The notes under the pieces are model-generated. The model saw nothing but the letters and a program-made list of their open reading frames with translations, did no database searches and was not told the DNA's origin. A stretch of DNA of 64,000 nucleotides from JAFGXW01 sp964634385 (GTDB lineage: Bacteria; Bacillota_I; Bacilli_A; Izemoplasmatales; Izemoplasmataceae), in assembly GCA_964634385.1 (NCBI GenBank), contig CAZWIZ010000005.1, positions 18,363 through 82,362 of the forward strand, written 5' to 3'. Positions 1 to 9,581 of this stretch are shown piece by piece. Position 1 is the first letter of the stretch. Every line of letters begins with the position of its first letter. The position numbers and the translations under genes were made by a program.

Positions 1-11
1 AAGATTGTGAT

Positions 12-440
12 TTGACAAATCATCATACTGGATGCCGAGGAATTATTGTAAAAGATAATAAATACTTAATGGTTCATGTTATAAAAAAAGACGTTTATAC
101 TTTTCCAGGTGGTGGACTTGAAGAAAACGAAACATTAGAAGAATGTGCTAAAAGAGAGGTATTAGAAGAAACAGGAATTGAAGTATTAGTATTAGAAAAG
201 AAAGTTTCTATTACCGAATATTTTCAAGATAGCGTTTGGACTAACCATTACTTTGTATGTCAATTCCTAAATAATACTAAGAATATTTCTTTAACTAAAG
301 AAGAAATATTTTTTGGATTAGAAGTAGTATGGAAAACATTAGATGAAGTGCTAGATATTTTAGAGAATCATCAAACTAATGATATTTTCGGACCAAATGT
401 TCATAATAGGGAATTTTTAGGGTTTATTAACAGTATTTGA
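12..440 (+). CDS. Nudix hydrolase, possibly 5'-truncated by the window edge
   Basis: A small Nudix-family pyrophosphohydrolase acting on a nucleoside diphosphate linked to another moiety; the substrate cannot be told. The complete Nudix box lies at residues 34-56: G34, E40, then REVLEETGI at 48-56, which supplies the metal-binding glutamates. The only start inside the window is a TTG at base 12 with no visible ribosome binding site. The frame stays open to base 1, so the true start may lie upstream. Its stop is followed at once by the ribosome binding site of the next gene, so the two are probably co-transcribed. Confidence 0.85.
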   Translation: MTNHHTGCRGIIVKDNKYLMVHVIKKDVYTFPGGGLEENETLEECAKREVLEETGIEVLVLEKKVSITEYFQDSVWTNHYFVCQFLNNTKNISLTKEEIFFGLEVVWKTLDEVLDILENHQTNDIFGPNVHNREFLGFINSI

Positions 441-451
441 GGAGGGGTAAG

Positions 452-2245
452 ATGTCAAATATGAATATTACCAAAAGTAAGTTTATGGAATTTATTCGTT
501 GTAATAGATATCCAGCTTTAAATAATATCTATAAACGACGAAATTTAGATGATGCTTTAATGGATCGATATAATGATTTATTGGATTCATTACAAAATAT
601 TAGTGAAGATGTTTATGAAGATGATTTTTTAGAACCTGATTTATCTCATTTGAGAACAATGATGCCTTATTTCACCCAAGTAGAGGTTTTAGCTGCCAAA
701 AAAGTAATGGCTTTATTTGGCGGAGAAACAATATATGGAACAAAATATGGTGTTCAAAAATTATTCTTAAAAGACTTTAATAATTTTAATTTAATGTGTT
801 ATGTAGATATTTATAATACAAGTAAAAAAAGTATAAACGTTATTGAAGCAAAGGCAACTACAAGTAATAAATTTATGAAATTGGGATATACTGAAGATAA
901 AATTAGATATAATCTATTTTATTTAGATGAATCAGATATTCTAAGACTAGAAGAAACTAGAAATCGTGACTTACTAAAAAATAAAAAATATATAAAACAA
1001 AGAAATAAATTATTTGATCGACTAGATTCAGCTGGAGTTTATGTATATGACCTTGCTTTTCAAAGATTTGTTATTGAAGGTAAAACAAAAGATGCTTCAT
1101 ATTATCTAGCTGTTTTAAATCATGAGTATGTTTTTGATGGAAAATATATTAATGATGAACCCCAATATACAAATGATATAATCCGATTTGTTGATTTATC
1201 TATAATTACAAATGAGTTACAAGATAAAATTGAAAATGATATTAATATAGTTATTAAGAGAATTATAAATGATGATGAATCTCGTGTAAAACTTGGAAAA
1301 CATTGTCAACTTAAAAAAATGAGACAATGTATTTATAAAGATCTATGTTATGATATGTTTCCTGAAAAAAACAGTATATTAATGTATCTCAATAAACATC
1401 ATGGATTTAAAGATCCTGATGGTATAAAACATGACTATTTTGATCTTATAGATGAAGGATATTATACTATGGAAGATATTCCTGATTCATGGCTTACACG
1501 GAAAAATAATAGAATTCAAAGATATGTAGCACAAACGAAAAAAATTCATTTAGATGAAAGAAAAATTCAAGCTGTAATTGAAATAATTCAATATCCAATA
1601 TATCATCTTGATTTTGAAAGTTTCCCATGTCCATTACCTAGATTTAAAGGAGAAAAACCATATTATCAAAGTCTATTTCAATTCAGTTTACATATTGAAA
1701 AAGAACCAGGAATTTGTGATAAACAAAATGATCATTATGAATTTTTAGCAAGTGATTCTACTGATCAAAGATTAGAATTAGTAAAAAAACTATGTGAATA
1801 TATTAAAGATGATAATGGTAGTGTTATGGTTTATAATGAAGCTTTTGAAAAGACAAGAATAAAAGAATTAGCTGTTATGTATCCGGAATATAGTGAAAAA
1901 TTACTATTAATAAATAGTCGTCTATTTGATTTATTACATGTTGTTAAAACAAATAAAAATTTATTTGTAGATCTTGGTTTTGATGAAGAAAGAGCTAAAA
2001 CAGTTAATTATTATCATGAAGATTTATCTGGGTCTTACAGTATTAAAAAGGTTTTACCAGTTTTTAGTGATTTAACATACAAAGGAATGGCAGTTGGCAA
2101 TGGGATGGAAGCTGTTTATGCTTATGCTGGATTTAAAGATTTAAATAAATCAGAGCTAGAGGTTACAAGATCTAACTTAAAAGTGTATTGTCAACAAGAT
2201 ACTTGGGCTATGGTTGAAATATTAGACAAGTTACGAAAGTTGTAG
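452..2245 (+). CDS. DUF2779 protein: Cas4-like nuclease domain fused to a DEDD exonuclease-like domain
   Basis: About 597 residues. ATG 452 is chosen because AGGAGG at 440-445 sits six bases before it; longer in-frame starts would overlap that site. The N-terminal half looks like a PD-(D/E)XK nuclease: D119 and E132-A-K134. It also has one early cysteine (C17) and a later cluster C285, C293, C299, reminiscent of the 4Fe-4S cysteines in Cas4 and AddB nucleases. The C-terminal half matches DUF2779 with an RNase H-like DEDD pattern: D387-x-E389, a YNEAFEKTR motif and D583. Known for the family: widespread in Mollicutes and anaerobes, function unproven. Inferred: a DNA or RNA processing enzyme. 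No cas genes are nearby. Confidence 0.75.
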   Translation: MSNMNITKSKFMEFIRCNRYPALNNIYKRRNLDDALMDRYNDLLDSLQNISEDVYEDDFLEPDLSHLRTMMPYFTQVEVLAAKKVMALFGGETIYGTKYGVQKLFLKDFNNFNLMCYVDIYNTSKKSINVIEAKATTSNKFMKLGYTEDKIRYNLFYLDESDILRLEETRNRDLLKNKKYIKQRNKLFDRLDSAGVYVYDLAFQRFVIEGKTKDASYYLAVLNHEYVFDGKYINDEPQYTNDIIRFVDLSIITNELQDKIENDINIVIKRIINDDESRVKLGKHCQLKKMRQCIYKDLCYDMFPEKNSILMYLNKHHGFKDPDGIKHDYFDLIDEGYYTMEDIPDSWLTRKNNRIQRYVAQTKKIHLDERKIQAVIEIIQYPIYHLDFESFPCPLPRFKGEKPYYQSLFQFSLHIEKEPGICDKQNDHYEFLASDSTDQRLELVKKLCEYIKDDNGSVMVYNEAFEKTRIKELAVMYPEYSEKLLLINSRLFDLLHVVKTNKNLFVDLGFDEERAKTVNYYHEDLSGSYSIKKVLPVFSDLTYKGMAVGNGMEAVYAYAGFKDLNKSELEVTRSNLKVYCQQDTWAMVEILDKLRKL

Positions 2246-2253
2246 TGATTTAG

Positions 2254-2281
2254 TTTACAAATCATATTAATATGATATAAT
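2254..2281 (+). promoter_or_regulatory. Sigma-A type promoter of tig
   Basis: TTTACA at 2254-2259 and TATAAT at 2276-2281 are separated by 16 bases. They lie just after the DUF2779 gene and 38 bases before the trigger factor start. Confidence 0.75.
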
Positions 2282-2318
2282 AGTTTTTGTGATTTTGGAT
2301 TATTAGGAGGAAATAAAA

Positions 2319-3608
2319 ATGGTAAAAGTAGATAAATTATCAGGTTCTAAAGTTAGAATCGAAATAGAAGTTTCTAAAGAGTCATTTGAACAAGGACTTG
2401 AACATTCATTCAACGCTGTAAAAGATGATGTTGAAGTTAAAGGATTTAGAAAAGGGAAAGTATCAAGAACTATTTTTGAAAAACATTTTGGAGTTGAATC
2501 ATTATATGAAGAAGCAATTAATCATTGTATTCAAGAATCATATATTGACGCTGTAACCACGGAAAAAGTAACTGTTGTAGCACAACCTAAAATTGATGTT
2601 GATATTACAAAAGTAGAAAAAGGAAAAGGATTTAAATATGTTGCCGAAGTAGCTGTTGAACCAGTTGTAACTTTAGGAGATTACAAAGATTTAGAATTTG
2701 AGAATCTTAGTGATGAAGTTAAGGATGAACAAGTTAATACTGAAATTAACAAATTATTAGAACAAAATGCTGAATTAGTCCTTAAAGAAGAGGGAAATTT
2801 AGAAAATGGTGATACAGCAATCTTTGATTTTGAAGGTTCTGTTGATGGGGCTTTATTCGAAGGTGGGAAAGCAGAAAACTACGAATTATTAATAGGTAGT
2901 GGACAATTTATTCCCGGATTTGAAGATAAAATGTTAGGAATGAAACTTGATGAAGAAAGAAATATAGAAATTAAATTCCCAGAAGATTATCAAGCTGAAA
3001 ATCTTAAAGGAAAAGATGCTGTTTTCAAAATAAAACTACATGAGATGAAAAGAAAAGAAATACCAGAATTAAATGATGACTTTATTAAAGAATTAGACAA
3101 AAAAGGTATTAATACAGTTGATGAATTAAGAGCTGACACTTTAACTAAATTAAAGGATCAACTAATTTTGAAAAACAACAATACTAGAATTGATTTCGCA
3201 GTAAATAAAGCTGTTGAAAATGCAACTTATGAAATAGCACAAGAAATGATTGAAGAGGAGAAAAATCGTTTAGTTGATAACGTTATTCAACAAGCTAAAC
3301 AATATAATTTAGACTTGGATACATATTTACAATATTCAGGAATCTCAAAAGAAGATTTTGATAAAAATTTACTGAAAGATGCTGAAAAATCAATTGCTAC
3401 TAGAATAGTAGTTCAAGCAATCTCAAAAGAAGAAAAAATAGAAGCAACACAAGAAGAAAAAGATGCTAAATACGAAGAAATAGCTGCTCAATATAAAATG
3501 GACATCAATCAAGTTAAAGTAGCTGTTAATGATGAAGCTGTAGCGTCAGAAGTTGAATATAAGAAAACATTAGATTTTCTAGTGGATAGTTTAAAAATTA
3601 TAAAATAA
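2319..3608 (+). CDS. tig: Trigger factor, ribosome-associated chaperone
   Basis: 429 residues, the usual length. Trigger factor binds the ribosomal exit tunnel and shields nascent chains. The N-terminal ribosome-binding domain carries the signature GFRKGKVSR near residue 42-50 (typically GFRxGKxP; here the proline is serine). An FKBP-type peptidyl-prolyl isomerase domain follows at about 150-245, with the FDFEG and GGKAENYELLIGSG segments, then a long helical C-terminal substrate-binding domain. A GGAGG ribosome binding site precedes the ATG and its own promoter lies upstream. It is a single-gene transcript ending in a strong terminator. Confidence 0.97.
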   Translation: MVKVDKLSGSKVRIEIEVSKESFEQGLEHSFNAVKDDVEVKGFRKGKVSRTIFEKHFGVESLYEEAINHCIQESYIDAVTTEKVTVVAQPKIDVDITKVEKGKGFKYVAEVAVEPVVTLGDYKDLEFENLSDEVKDEQVNTEINKLLEQNAELVLKEEGNLENGDTAIFDFEGSVDGALFEGGKAENYELLIGSGQFIPGFEDKMLGMKLDEERNIEIKFPEDYQAENLKGKDAVFKIKLHEMKRKEIPELNDDFIKELDKKGINTVDELRADTLTKLKDQLILKNNNTRIDFAVNKAVENATYEIAQEMIEEEKNRLVDNVIQQAKQYNLDLDTYLQYSGISKEDFDKNLLKDAEKSIATRIVVQAISKEEKIEATQEEKDAKYEEIAAQYKMDINQVKVAVNDEAVASEVEYKKTLDFLVDSLKIIK

Positions 3609-3612
3609 TTAT

Positions 3613-3640
3613 AAAAACATCACATTGTGATGTTTTTTTA
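3613..3640 (+). terminator. Rho-independent terminator of tig
   Basis: Stem ACATCAC (3617-3623) pairs with GTGATGT (3627-3633) around a three-base loop, extended by flanking A and T pairs and followed by a T run. Confidence 0.85.
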
Positions 3641-3692
3641 TGTTAGAATAGTATGACAATTTAATAATTAAATATTATGCGAGGTGAGAAAA

Positions 3693-4511
3693 ATGTATAA
3701 ATTAGCTGTATTTGATATGGATGGAACAATTCTTAATAGTAAACATGAAATCTCGAAAGAGAACAAGGATGCAATTAAGGAACTTGAAAGTAACGGAGTA
3801 AAAATTGTTATTGCGACTGGAAGACCAGGCCAATTTCTAAAAAAATTTGTTAATGATTTAGAAATAAAAGAATACGTTATAACATGCAATGGTAGTGTTA
3901 TTGGTAAGCCTTTTACAGATGATTTTTTACATATTAATACAATTAATAAGGAAACGGTAATTAAAATAGTAGATATGTGTGAAGAAAATCATTATGATTA
4001 TCTTCTTTATACAATTGATACTGTAGTAACAAAAATGAACGATAAGCTAAATTTGATTAGAAAAGCAGAAGAATTATATGAGGAGAAAGATAAAGCTCAT
4101 ATTATTCAAACGGAGGATCCTAATTATATTAAAAATAATTTTTTTCCTAATAAAATACTAATTACCGAAAAAGACCCAGTAAAATTCAAAAAATTATGGG
4201 ATTTTATGAAAGGTTTTAGAAATATTGAGTATACTCAAAGCTGGGTAGGTGCGTTAGATGTATCACCTCTAGGAGATACAAAAGGTAACGCGGTTAAGAT
4301 ACTAGCTAAACATTATGGTATAAAAAAAGAAGAAATAGTTTCATTTGGTGATCAACTAAATGATATTACTATGATTAAATATGCAGGATTAGGAATAGCT
4401 ATGGGAAATGCTGAAGATGAAGTTAAACAAATAGCTGATTATGTTACGTTAACGAATGATGAAAGTGGAGTCGCGTTTGCTATAAAAAAAATAATTCTAA
4501 AAGAATTATAA
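3693..4511 (+). CDS. HAD-superfamily (Cof-type, HAD-IIB) phosphatase
   Basis: About 272 residues, a cytosolic sugar- or nucleotide-phosphate phosphatase. Motif I is FDMDGT with catalytic D8 and D10; motif IV is GDQLND with D220 and D224; the cap between them is the C2 type of Cof proteins. ATG 3693 is preferred to the upstream GTG 3684 because GAGGTGA (3681-3687) lies five bases before the ATG and overlaps the GTG. The physiological substrate cannot be read from sequence; flavin phosphates, sugar phosphates and pyridoxal phosphate are all known for relatives. Confidence 0.92.
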   Translation: MYKLAVFDMDGTILNSKHEISKENKDAIKELESNGVKIVIATGRPGQFLKKFVNDLEIKEYVITCNGSVIGKPFTDDFLHINTINKETVIKIVDMCEENHYDYLLYTIDTVVTKMNDKLNLIRKAEELYEEKDKAHIIQTEDPNYIKNNFFPNKILITEKDPVKFKKLWDFMKGFRNIEYTQSWVGALDVSPLGDTKGNAVKILAKHYGIKKEEIVSFGDQLNDITMIKYAGLGIAMGNAEDEVKQIADYVTLTNDESGVAFAIKKIILKEL

Positions 4512-4594
4512 TAATTTATCTAAATTTGAATCTTGAAAATATAAATCTTTAGTGCTTTAATTTGATTAAAAGATAATAAAATTAAAAGTATGTA

Positions 4595-5100
4595 ATGGAA
4601 ATAAAAGGTATTGTTGCTAGTGATGGAATAAGTATTACGAAAATATATAAGTTAGAATCTATTGTTTTGATGGGGAAAAGATTTTAAATGAGTGTCATAA
4701 TGAACTAAATAGAAAAATGATTTGAAGTAAGTGATAATTATAAAGTTTGTATAATGGTAGAAATCATCGCAGTCGCATTACTCACAGATTAGTTTGCTAA
4801 AGAAGTTGATTTTTTCAGTATTGGAACTAATGATTTCATTCAATATGCGTTCATTGCGGATAAAATAACTGAAGAGTTTTGTGTTATATCAATCATATAA
4901 CTCATCACTATTAAGATTATTAAAATGTAATAATGCTTCGTATAAAGAAGGAATTTGGACAGGTGTGTGTGAAGATATTGGAGATTAAAGCGGTGCTCTA
5001 CTTTATTTGGAATAGGATTAAGTGAATTTAGTATGAGTATAACTAATATTTTACAAACAAGATGTTTGTTTAGTTAGTTAAGTTATCAAGAGATAAGATG
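4595..5100 (+). pseudogene. ptsI: Decayed remnant of PTS enzyme I (phosphoenolpyruvate-protein phosphotransferase)
   Basis: No intact gene lies between the HAD phosphatase and lon, but translation of this stretch gives unmistakable enzyme I fragments. From ATG 4595 it reads MEIKGIVASDGISITKIYKLE, the enzyme I N-terminus. After a large internal deletion come FEVSDNYKVCIMVEI, then a stop, then FAKEVDFFSIGTNDFIQYAF, then LLRLLKC, EGIWTGVCEDIGD, and in another frame LFGIGLSEFSMSITNILQTR. These correspond to the PEP-binding C-terminal domain. Roughly residues 30-420 are missing and there are several stops and frame changes, so no active protein is possible. Confidence 0.9.
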
Positions 5101-5268
5101 TATTTTGACCGATTTTGGAAACTTAAAAATAAACAAAGAGATAATGAATTATATAAGTAATTTAATATTTTAAATTACAAAATAGAAACTTATTTTTTTA
5201 TTTTTTTATTTACTGCTTTTTTTAAGATGATAAATAAAATTTAAAAAAGTTTTACTAATGCTTAAGCG

Positions 5269-5296
5269 TTGATAATTATTAAAAATAAGATATAAT
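5269..5296 (+). promoter_or_regulatory. Promoter of lon, with a small palindrome over the -35
   Basis: TTGATA (5269-5274) and TATAAT (5291-5296) are spaced by 16 bases. An imperfect palindrome with the core GCTTAAGC (about 5257-5270) abuts the -35 and could be an operator. It matches neither CIRCE nor a CtsR box. Confidence 0.6.
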
Positions 5297-5334
5297 ATAA
5301 TTGTACAAAGTATATATTACAAGAGGTGATTTAA

Positions 5335-7659
5335 ATGTATCAAAATAACGTGTTAACAGAAGGACTATTACCAAGTATCGCAATTCGCGGAATTGCGCCT
5401 TTTCCACATACAGATCTTCGCATTGAAGTAGGACGTATTGTATCAAGAAATGCTCTTTTAGAAGCAGAAAAGAATTTCGCAGGGTTTGTATTATTATTAA
5501 TTCAAGAAAACCCAATGCATGATTTACCAACTAAAGAAAATGTTTTAGAATATGGGGTTGTAGCTAAAATAGGAATTAAAATAAAATTACCAAACGGTAA
5601 TTTTAAAGTAAAATTTAATCCAGTTATTCGAGCTAAAATTAATGATATTGAAAGAACCACTCCGTATTTTTTAACTAGATTTACAACAATGCCAACAATT
5701 CAAGAAGATATTGATCAAGAATTGGCATTAGTTAGAATGCTTGCTCAACAAGTTTTAGAAAACAATAAAACATTTTTAAAAAATCCTAAATTAAGTTTAG
5801 AATCAATTCAAAAAGGTGTTTCAAGTGATCGATTATGTGATGTTGTTACTAATAGTTTAAGAATTAGTGAAAATCTAAAATATAAGTATCTTAAAACAGC
5901 TTCTTTAAATGAACGATTAACTTTTTTACTTGCTGATATTGAAAAAGAAAAATATATGCATGAATTAGAAAACAAAATAAATAAAACTGTTAAAAAGAAT
6001 ATTGATGAAAACCAAAAAGAGTATTATTTAAGAGAAAAAATGCGTGCAATTCAAGAAGAATTAGGCGACAAAGTAAAAAAAGAAAGTGATATCGAAGATT
6101 TAAAAGCTAAAATATTAGAGAAAAAAATGCCAAAATCCATTGAAGAAAAAGCAATGTATGAATTATCTCGTTATCAGTCCCTTCCTGTATCATCTGGGGA
6201 ATCTGGAGTAATAAGAACATATTTAGATTTTTTACTTGATTTGCCATGGCATGAAGTTACTATTGATGAAAAAGATATAAGTAAGGCTGAAGCTGCTCTT
6301 AATTCTACCCATTTTGGACTTGAGAAAGTTAAAGAAAGAATCATTGAGTATTTAGCTGTTAAAATATTAACTGGAAAAAACCCTCAAACAATTTTATGTT
6401 TAGTTGGTCCACCAGGCGTTGGTAAAACAACATTAGCACAAAGTATTGCTTTGGCTTTAGGAAGAAACTTTGTTAAGCAATCTCTTGGAGGAATAAAAGA
6501 TGAAGCTGAAATAAGAGGACATAGAAGAACATATTTAGGAGCTTTACCTGGAAGAATATTACAAGGAATTAAGAAAGCACAAGTTATTAATCCTGTCTTC
6601 TTATTAGATGAAGTAGATAAATTAGGAAGCGATTATAAAGGTGATCCTAGTGCTGCCTTACTTGAAGTGCTAGATCCTGAACAAAACGCTAAATTTAGTG
6701 ATCATTATTTAGAAGAACAATATGATTTATCACAAGTATTATTTATCGCAACAGCTAATTATTTAGGAAATATTCCTGCGGCTTTACGCGATAGAATGGA
6801 AATTATTCAGTTATCAAGTTATACGGAAATAGAAAAATTTAATATTGCTCGTGAACATTTAATTAAGAAACAATTAGATACTCATGGATTAGAAGCGAAA
6901 AAATTCTCGATTACCGATGAAGCAATTATGGAATTGATTAGATCTTATACAAGAGAAGCTGGAGTAAGACAATTAGATAGAACATTTGGAACATTAATTA
7001 GAAAATCAATTAAAATTATTCTTGGGGATAAAAAGAAAAATGTAAAAATAACAAAAGAAACAGTAGTAGATTTTCTTGGGAAACCCCGATTTACAAATAC
7101 AAAAAGTGAAACAGAAGATCAAATTGGTGTAGTTACAGGTCTTGCATATACACAATTTGGAGGAGATACTTTAGCAATTGAAGTAACTTATTATAAGGGT
7201 AAAGGTAAACTGGTACTTACTGGTAAACTAGGAGATGTTATGAAAGAGTCAGCACAAGCTGCTTTATCATATGTTAAATCAAATAGTGAAAAATATCATA
7301 TAGATCCTGAATTCTATATCGAAAACGATATTCATATTCATGTACCTGAAGGTGCTGTTCCTAAAGATGGACCAAGTGCTGGTGTAACGATGGCAACTGC
7401 CATAGTGTCAGCTTTAACACATAAAAAGGTTGATCATTTTATCGGAATGACTGGAGAAATTACTTTAAGAGGAAGAATTTTACCAATTGGTGGGTTGAAA
7501 GAAAAATCAATTGCAGCTCATCGTAGTGGATTGAAAACAATTTTAATTCCATTTGATAATAAAAAGGATTTAGAAGATATACCAAAAGAAATCAAGGAAG
7601 CATTAGAAATTGTCCCCGTTGCTTCAATTGATGAAATTATTACAAGAATATTAAAATAA
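5335..7659 (+). CDS. lon: ATP-dependent protease La (Lon)
   Basis: 774 residues, a cytosolic AAA+ serine-lysine protease that degrades damaged and regulatory proteins. Domain order is as in LonA: N-terminal LON substrate-binding domain (about 1-200), coiled linker, AAA+ module with Walker A GPPGVGKT at 358-365 and Walker B FLLDEVDK, then the protease domain. The catalytic dyad is S681 in PKDGPSAG and K724 in GGLKEK. GAGGTGA sits five bases before the ATG. It has its own promoter and terminator. Nothing is missing. Confidence 0.98.
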   Translation: MYQNNVLTEGLLPSIAIRGIAPFPHTDLRIEVGRIVSRNALLEAEKNFAGFVLLLIQENPMHDLPTKENVLEYGVVAKIGIKIKLPNGNFKVKFNPVIRAKINDIERTTPYFLTRFTTMPTIQEDIDQELALVRMLAQQVLENNKTFLKNPKLSLESIQKGVSSDRLCDVVTNSLRISENLKYKYLKTASLNERLTFLLADIEKEKYMHELENKINKTVKKNIDENQKEYYLREKMRAIQEELGDKVKKESDIEDLKAKILEKKMPKSIEEKAMYELSRYQSLPVSSGESGVIRTYLDFLLDLPWHEVTIDEKDISKAEAALNSTHFGLEKVKERIIEYLAVKILTGKNPQTILCLVGPPGVGKTTLAQSIALALGRNFVKQSLGGIKDEAEIRGHRRTYLGALPGRILQGIKKAQVINPVFLLDEVDKLGSDYKGDPSAALLEVLDPEQNAKFSDHYLEEQYDLSQVLFIATANYLGNIPAALRDRMEIIQLSSYTEIEKFNIAREHLIKKQLDTHGLEAKKFSITDEAIMELIRSYTREAGVRQLDRTFGTLIRKSIKIILGDKKKNVKITKETVVDFLGKPRFTNTKSETEDQIGVVTGLAYTQFGGDTLAIEVTYYKGKGKLVLTGKLGDVMKESAQAALSYVKSNSEKYHIDPEFYIENDIHIHVPEGAVPKDGPSAGVTMATAIVSALTHKKVDHFIGMTGEITLRGRILPIGGLKEKSIAAHRSGLKTILIPFDNKKDLEDIPKEIKEALEIVPVASIDEIITRILK

Positions 7660-7660
7660 A

Positions 7661-7697
7661 AAAAATAGTAGTGAATTTTATTCACTACTATTTTTTT
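7661..7697 (+). terminator. Terminator of lon
   Basis: A perfect 15-base stem, 7661-7675 against 7681-7695, with a five-base loop and a T run. It begins two bases after the lon stop codon. Confidence 0.9.
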
Positions 7698-7798
7698 GTC
7701 AAAAGTCTGTTAAAAATTGATACTACTAACTTTTTTTATAAAATTTCAAAATGAGTGTTATAATTAAAAAAAGGATATTATAAATATGAGGTGGAAAT

Positions 7799-8560
7799 AT
7801 GAATGAATTTATTCGAAAAATAGTTTCTAAAATTGACAAAACGAATGTTGATTTTATATATTTGATTGGAAGTTATTCACGAAATAATCAAAATGAATTT
7901 AGTGATATTGACATAATAATTGCCTTAAAAGATGGAAATGCAAGTTATAATGAAAATCAGTATATCGATGGAACATATGTATCCTTAAACTATGATTCTT
8001 ATAATGAAATAAAAAAAAATTATACAGATCCATTAAAATATATTAATGGACATACTGGAATAGTTAATTTGATTCCTTTATATGATGAACATAATAAATT
8101 AAATATTTTTCAAAATAAATGTATGAATATTGATTATTTTAATGATTTTAAAAGTAAAATAGACAAATATATAAATAAAGAGGTAATTGATTGGATTGAA
8201 GAAGTGAATAAAGCTTGTAATGGATATTTTAATAATAATCCAACTAAAATGCTTGCTGGTCTTCATGGACTAACATACGGAATGTTAAATGTTTTAGCGG
8301 TTAGTGAAGGCATAATAACCTCTGAAAATGGTTTTTTAGAATCATTCAGCAATTTTTTTAATAATAATGAAATTTATAGATTAATTGAAAAAGCATTCGG
8401 AATCGAAAAAATTAGTCTTGTAAATAGAACAATCTCTGGATTAATTTTGTATCTGGATATTATAGATATTATTAATTATCGATTTTCAGAAGTTACTAAG
8501 AACAATGTTTATTTAGCAAAACAAAATATAATAAAAGTGCTTAACGAGGTGAAAAAATGA
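7799..8560 (+). CDS. Nucleotidyltransferase-domain protein
   Basis: 253 residues. The N-terminal third is a minimal nucleotidyltransferase (pol-beta fold): G24-S25 followed by D36-I-D38, the GS-x10-DxD signature that binds the metal and NTP. The rest is helical and resembles the C-terminal domain of aminoglycoside nucleotidyltransferase-like proteins, but no specific resistance enzyme is recognised. A TATAAT at 7759-7764 suggests a local promoter. The stop overlaps the aldolase gene's ATG (ATGA), so the two are translationally coupled. Substrate unknown: a small molecule, RNA or protein are all possible. Confidence 0.75.
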   Translation: MNEFIRKIVSKIDKTNVDFIYLIGSYSRNNQNEFSDIDIIIALKDGNASYNENQYIDGTYVSLNYDSYNEIKKNYTDPLKYINGHTGIVNLIPLYDEHNKLNIFQNKCMNIDYFNDFKSKIDKYINKEVIDWIEEVNKACNGYFNNNPTKMLAGLHGLTYGMLNVLAVSEGIITSENGFLESFSNFFNNNEIYRLIEKAFGIEKISLVNRTISGLILYLDIIDIINYRFSEVTKNNVYLAKQNIIKVLNEVKK

Positions 8561-9579
8561 TTGATTTTAGAAGTGATACAGTAACAAAACCAACAACAGA
8601 AATGAGAAAAGCTATGGCTAATGCAATTGTGGGGGATGATGTTTATCAAGATGATCCTACAATAAAAGAATTAGAATCTTTAGCTGCTGAAATGACAGGT
8701 AAAGAAGCTTCGCTATTTGTCACAAGTGGTACTATGGGAAATCAACTTTCTATTTATACTCAAACAAAACGTGGAGATGAAATAATAGTTGGAAGTTCAG
8801 CTCATATTAAGAATTATGAAGTAGGAGCTAGTGCTGTCATTAGTGGAGTAAGTTATCATTTAATTCAAGAAATTGACGGAATGATGCCATTAGATAAAAT
8901 AAAAAAAGGAATAAGAGGAGAAGACATTCATTTTCCTAATACTTCTTTAATTTGTATTGAAAATGCTCACGGTAGTGGAAAAGTTTTACCACTTGAATAT
9001 ATGGAAGAAGTTTATAAATTAGCTCAAAAAAATGAACTAAAAGTTCACTTAGATGGAGCTAGATTATTTAATGCAGCAACGTTTTTAAATGTTGATCCTA
9101 AAGAAATTACAAAATATGCGGATAGTGTAACGTTTTGTTTATCAAAAGGATTAGCTAGTCCAGTTGGTAGTATGATTTGTGGATCAAAAGAGTTTATTGA
9201 AAAAGCACGACATGGTCGAAAATTGCTTGGTGGAGGAATGAGACAAGTTGGAATTTTGGGGGCAGCTGGACTTATATCTTTAAGAAGAATGACAAATAGA
9301 TTATATATTGATCATGAAAATGCGAAATATTTGGCTAATAAACTTGATAGAATTAACGGAATTGAAGTTGACTATAATCGGTTAGATATTAATATGGTCT
9401 TTATCAAATTTTATAAGGATTATCCAGATTTGCTTGATTATTTTAAAGAAGAAGGAATATTATTAGGAGGCTACAAAGATCAATTTCTTAGATTAGTTGT
9501 TCATAATGATATATCAATAAAAAATATTGATTATCTGGTATCTATTTTTGGCAAATATTTCGAAAGAAAGGATATCTAA
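8557..9579 (+). CDS. ltaE: Low-specificity L-threonine aldolase (PLP enzyme)
   Basis: 340 residues, a fold-type I PLP enzyme of the beta-eliminating lyase group. It begins with IDFRSDTVTKPTTEMRKAM, the hallmark of threonine aldolases, and the PLP lysine is in TFCLSKGLASPVGS. It would split threonine or allo-threonine to glycine and acetaldehyde. DeoC also yields acetaldehyde, so the two could share a downstream fate (inference). The ATG overlaps the preceding stop by four bases, and the esterase gene follows two bases after its stop, giving a three-gene operon. Confidence 0.9.
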   Translation: MIDFRSDTVTKPTTEMRKAMANAIVGDDVYQDDPTIKELESLAAEMTGKEASLFVTSGTMGNQLSIYTQTKRGDEIIVGSSAHIKNYEVGASAVISGVSYHLIQEIDGMMPLDKIKKGIRGEDIHFPNTSLICIENAHGSGKVLPLEYMEEVYKLAQKNELKVHLDGARLFNAATFLNVDPKEITKYADSVTFCLSKGLASPVGSMICGSKEFIEKARHGRKLLGGGMRQVGILGAAGLISLRRMTNRLYIDHENAKYLANKLDRINGIEVDYNRLDINMVFIKFYKDYPDLLDYFKEEGILLGGYKDQFLRLVVHNDISIKNIDYLVSIFGKYFERKDI

Positions 9580-9581
9580 TA

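Noticed and set aside
7799..8560. Aminoglycoside nucleotidyltransferase (resistance gene)
   Set aside because: Only the generic GS-x10-DxD nucleotidyltransferase motif is visible and nothing specific to a resistance enzyme.
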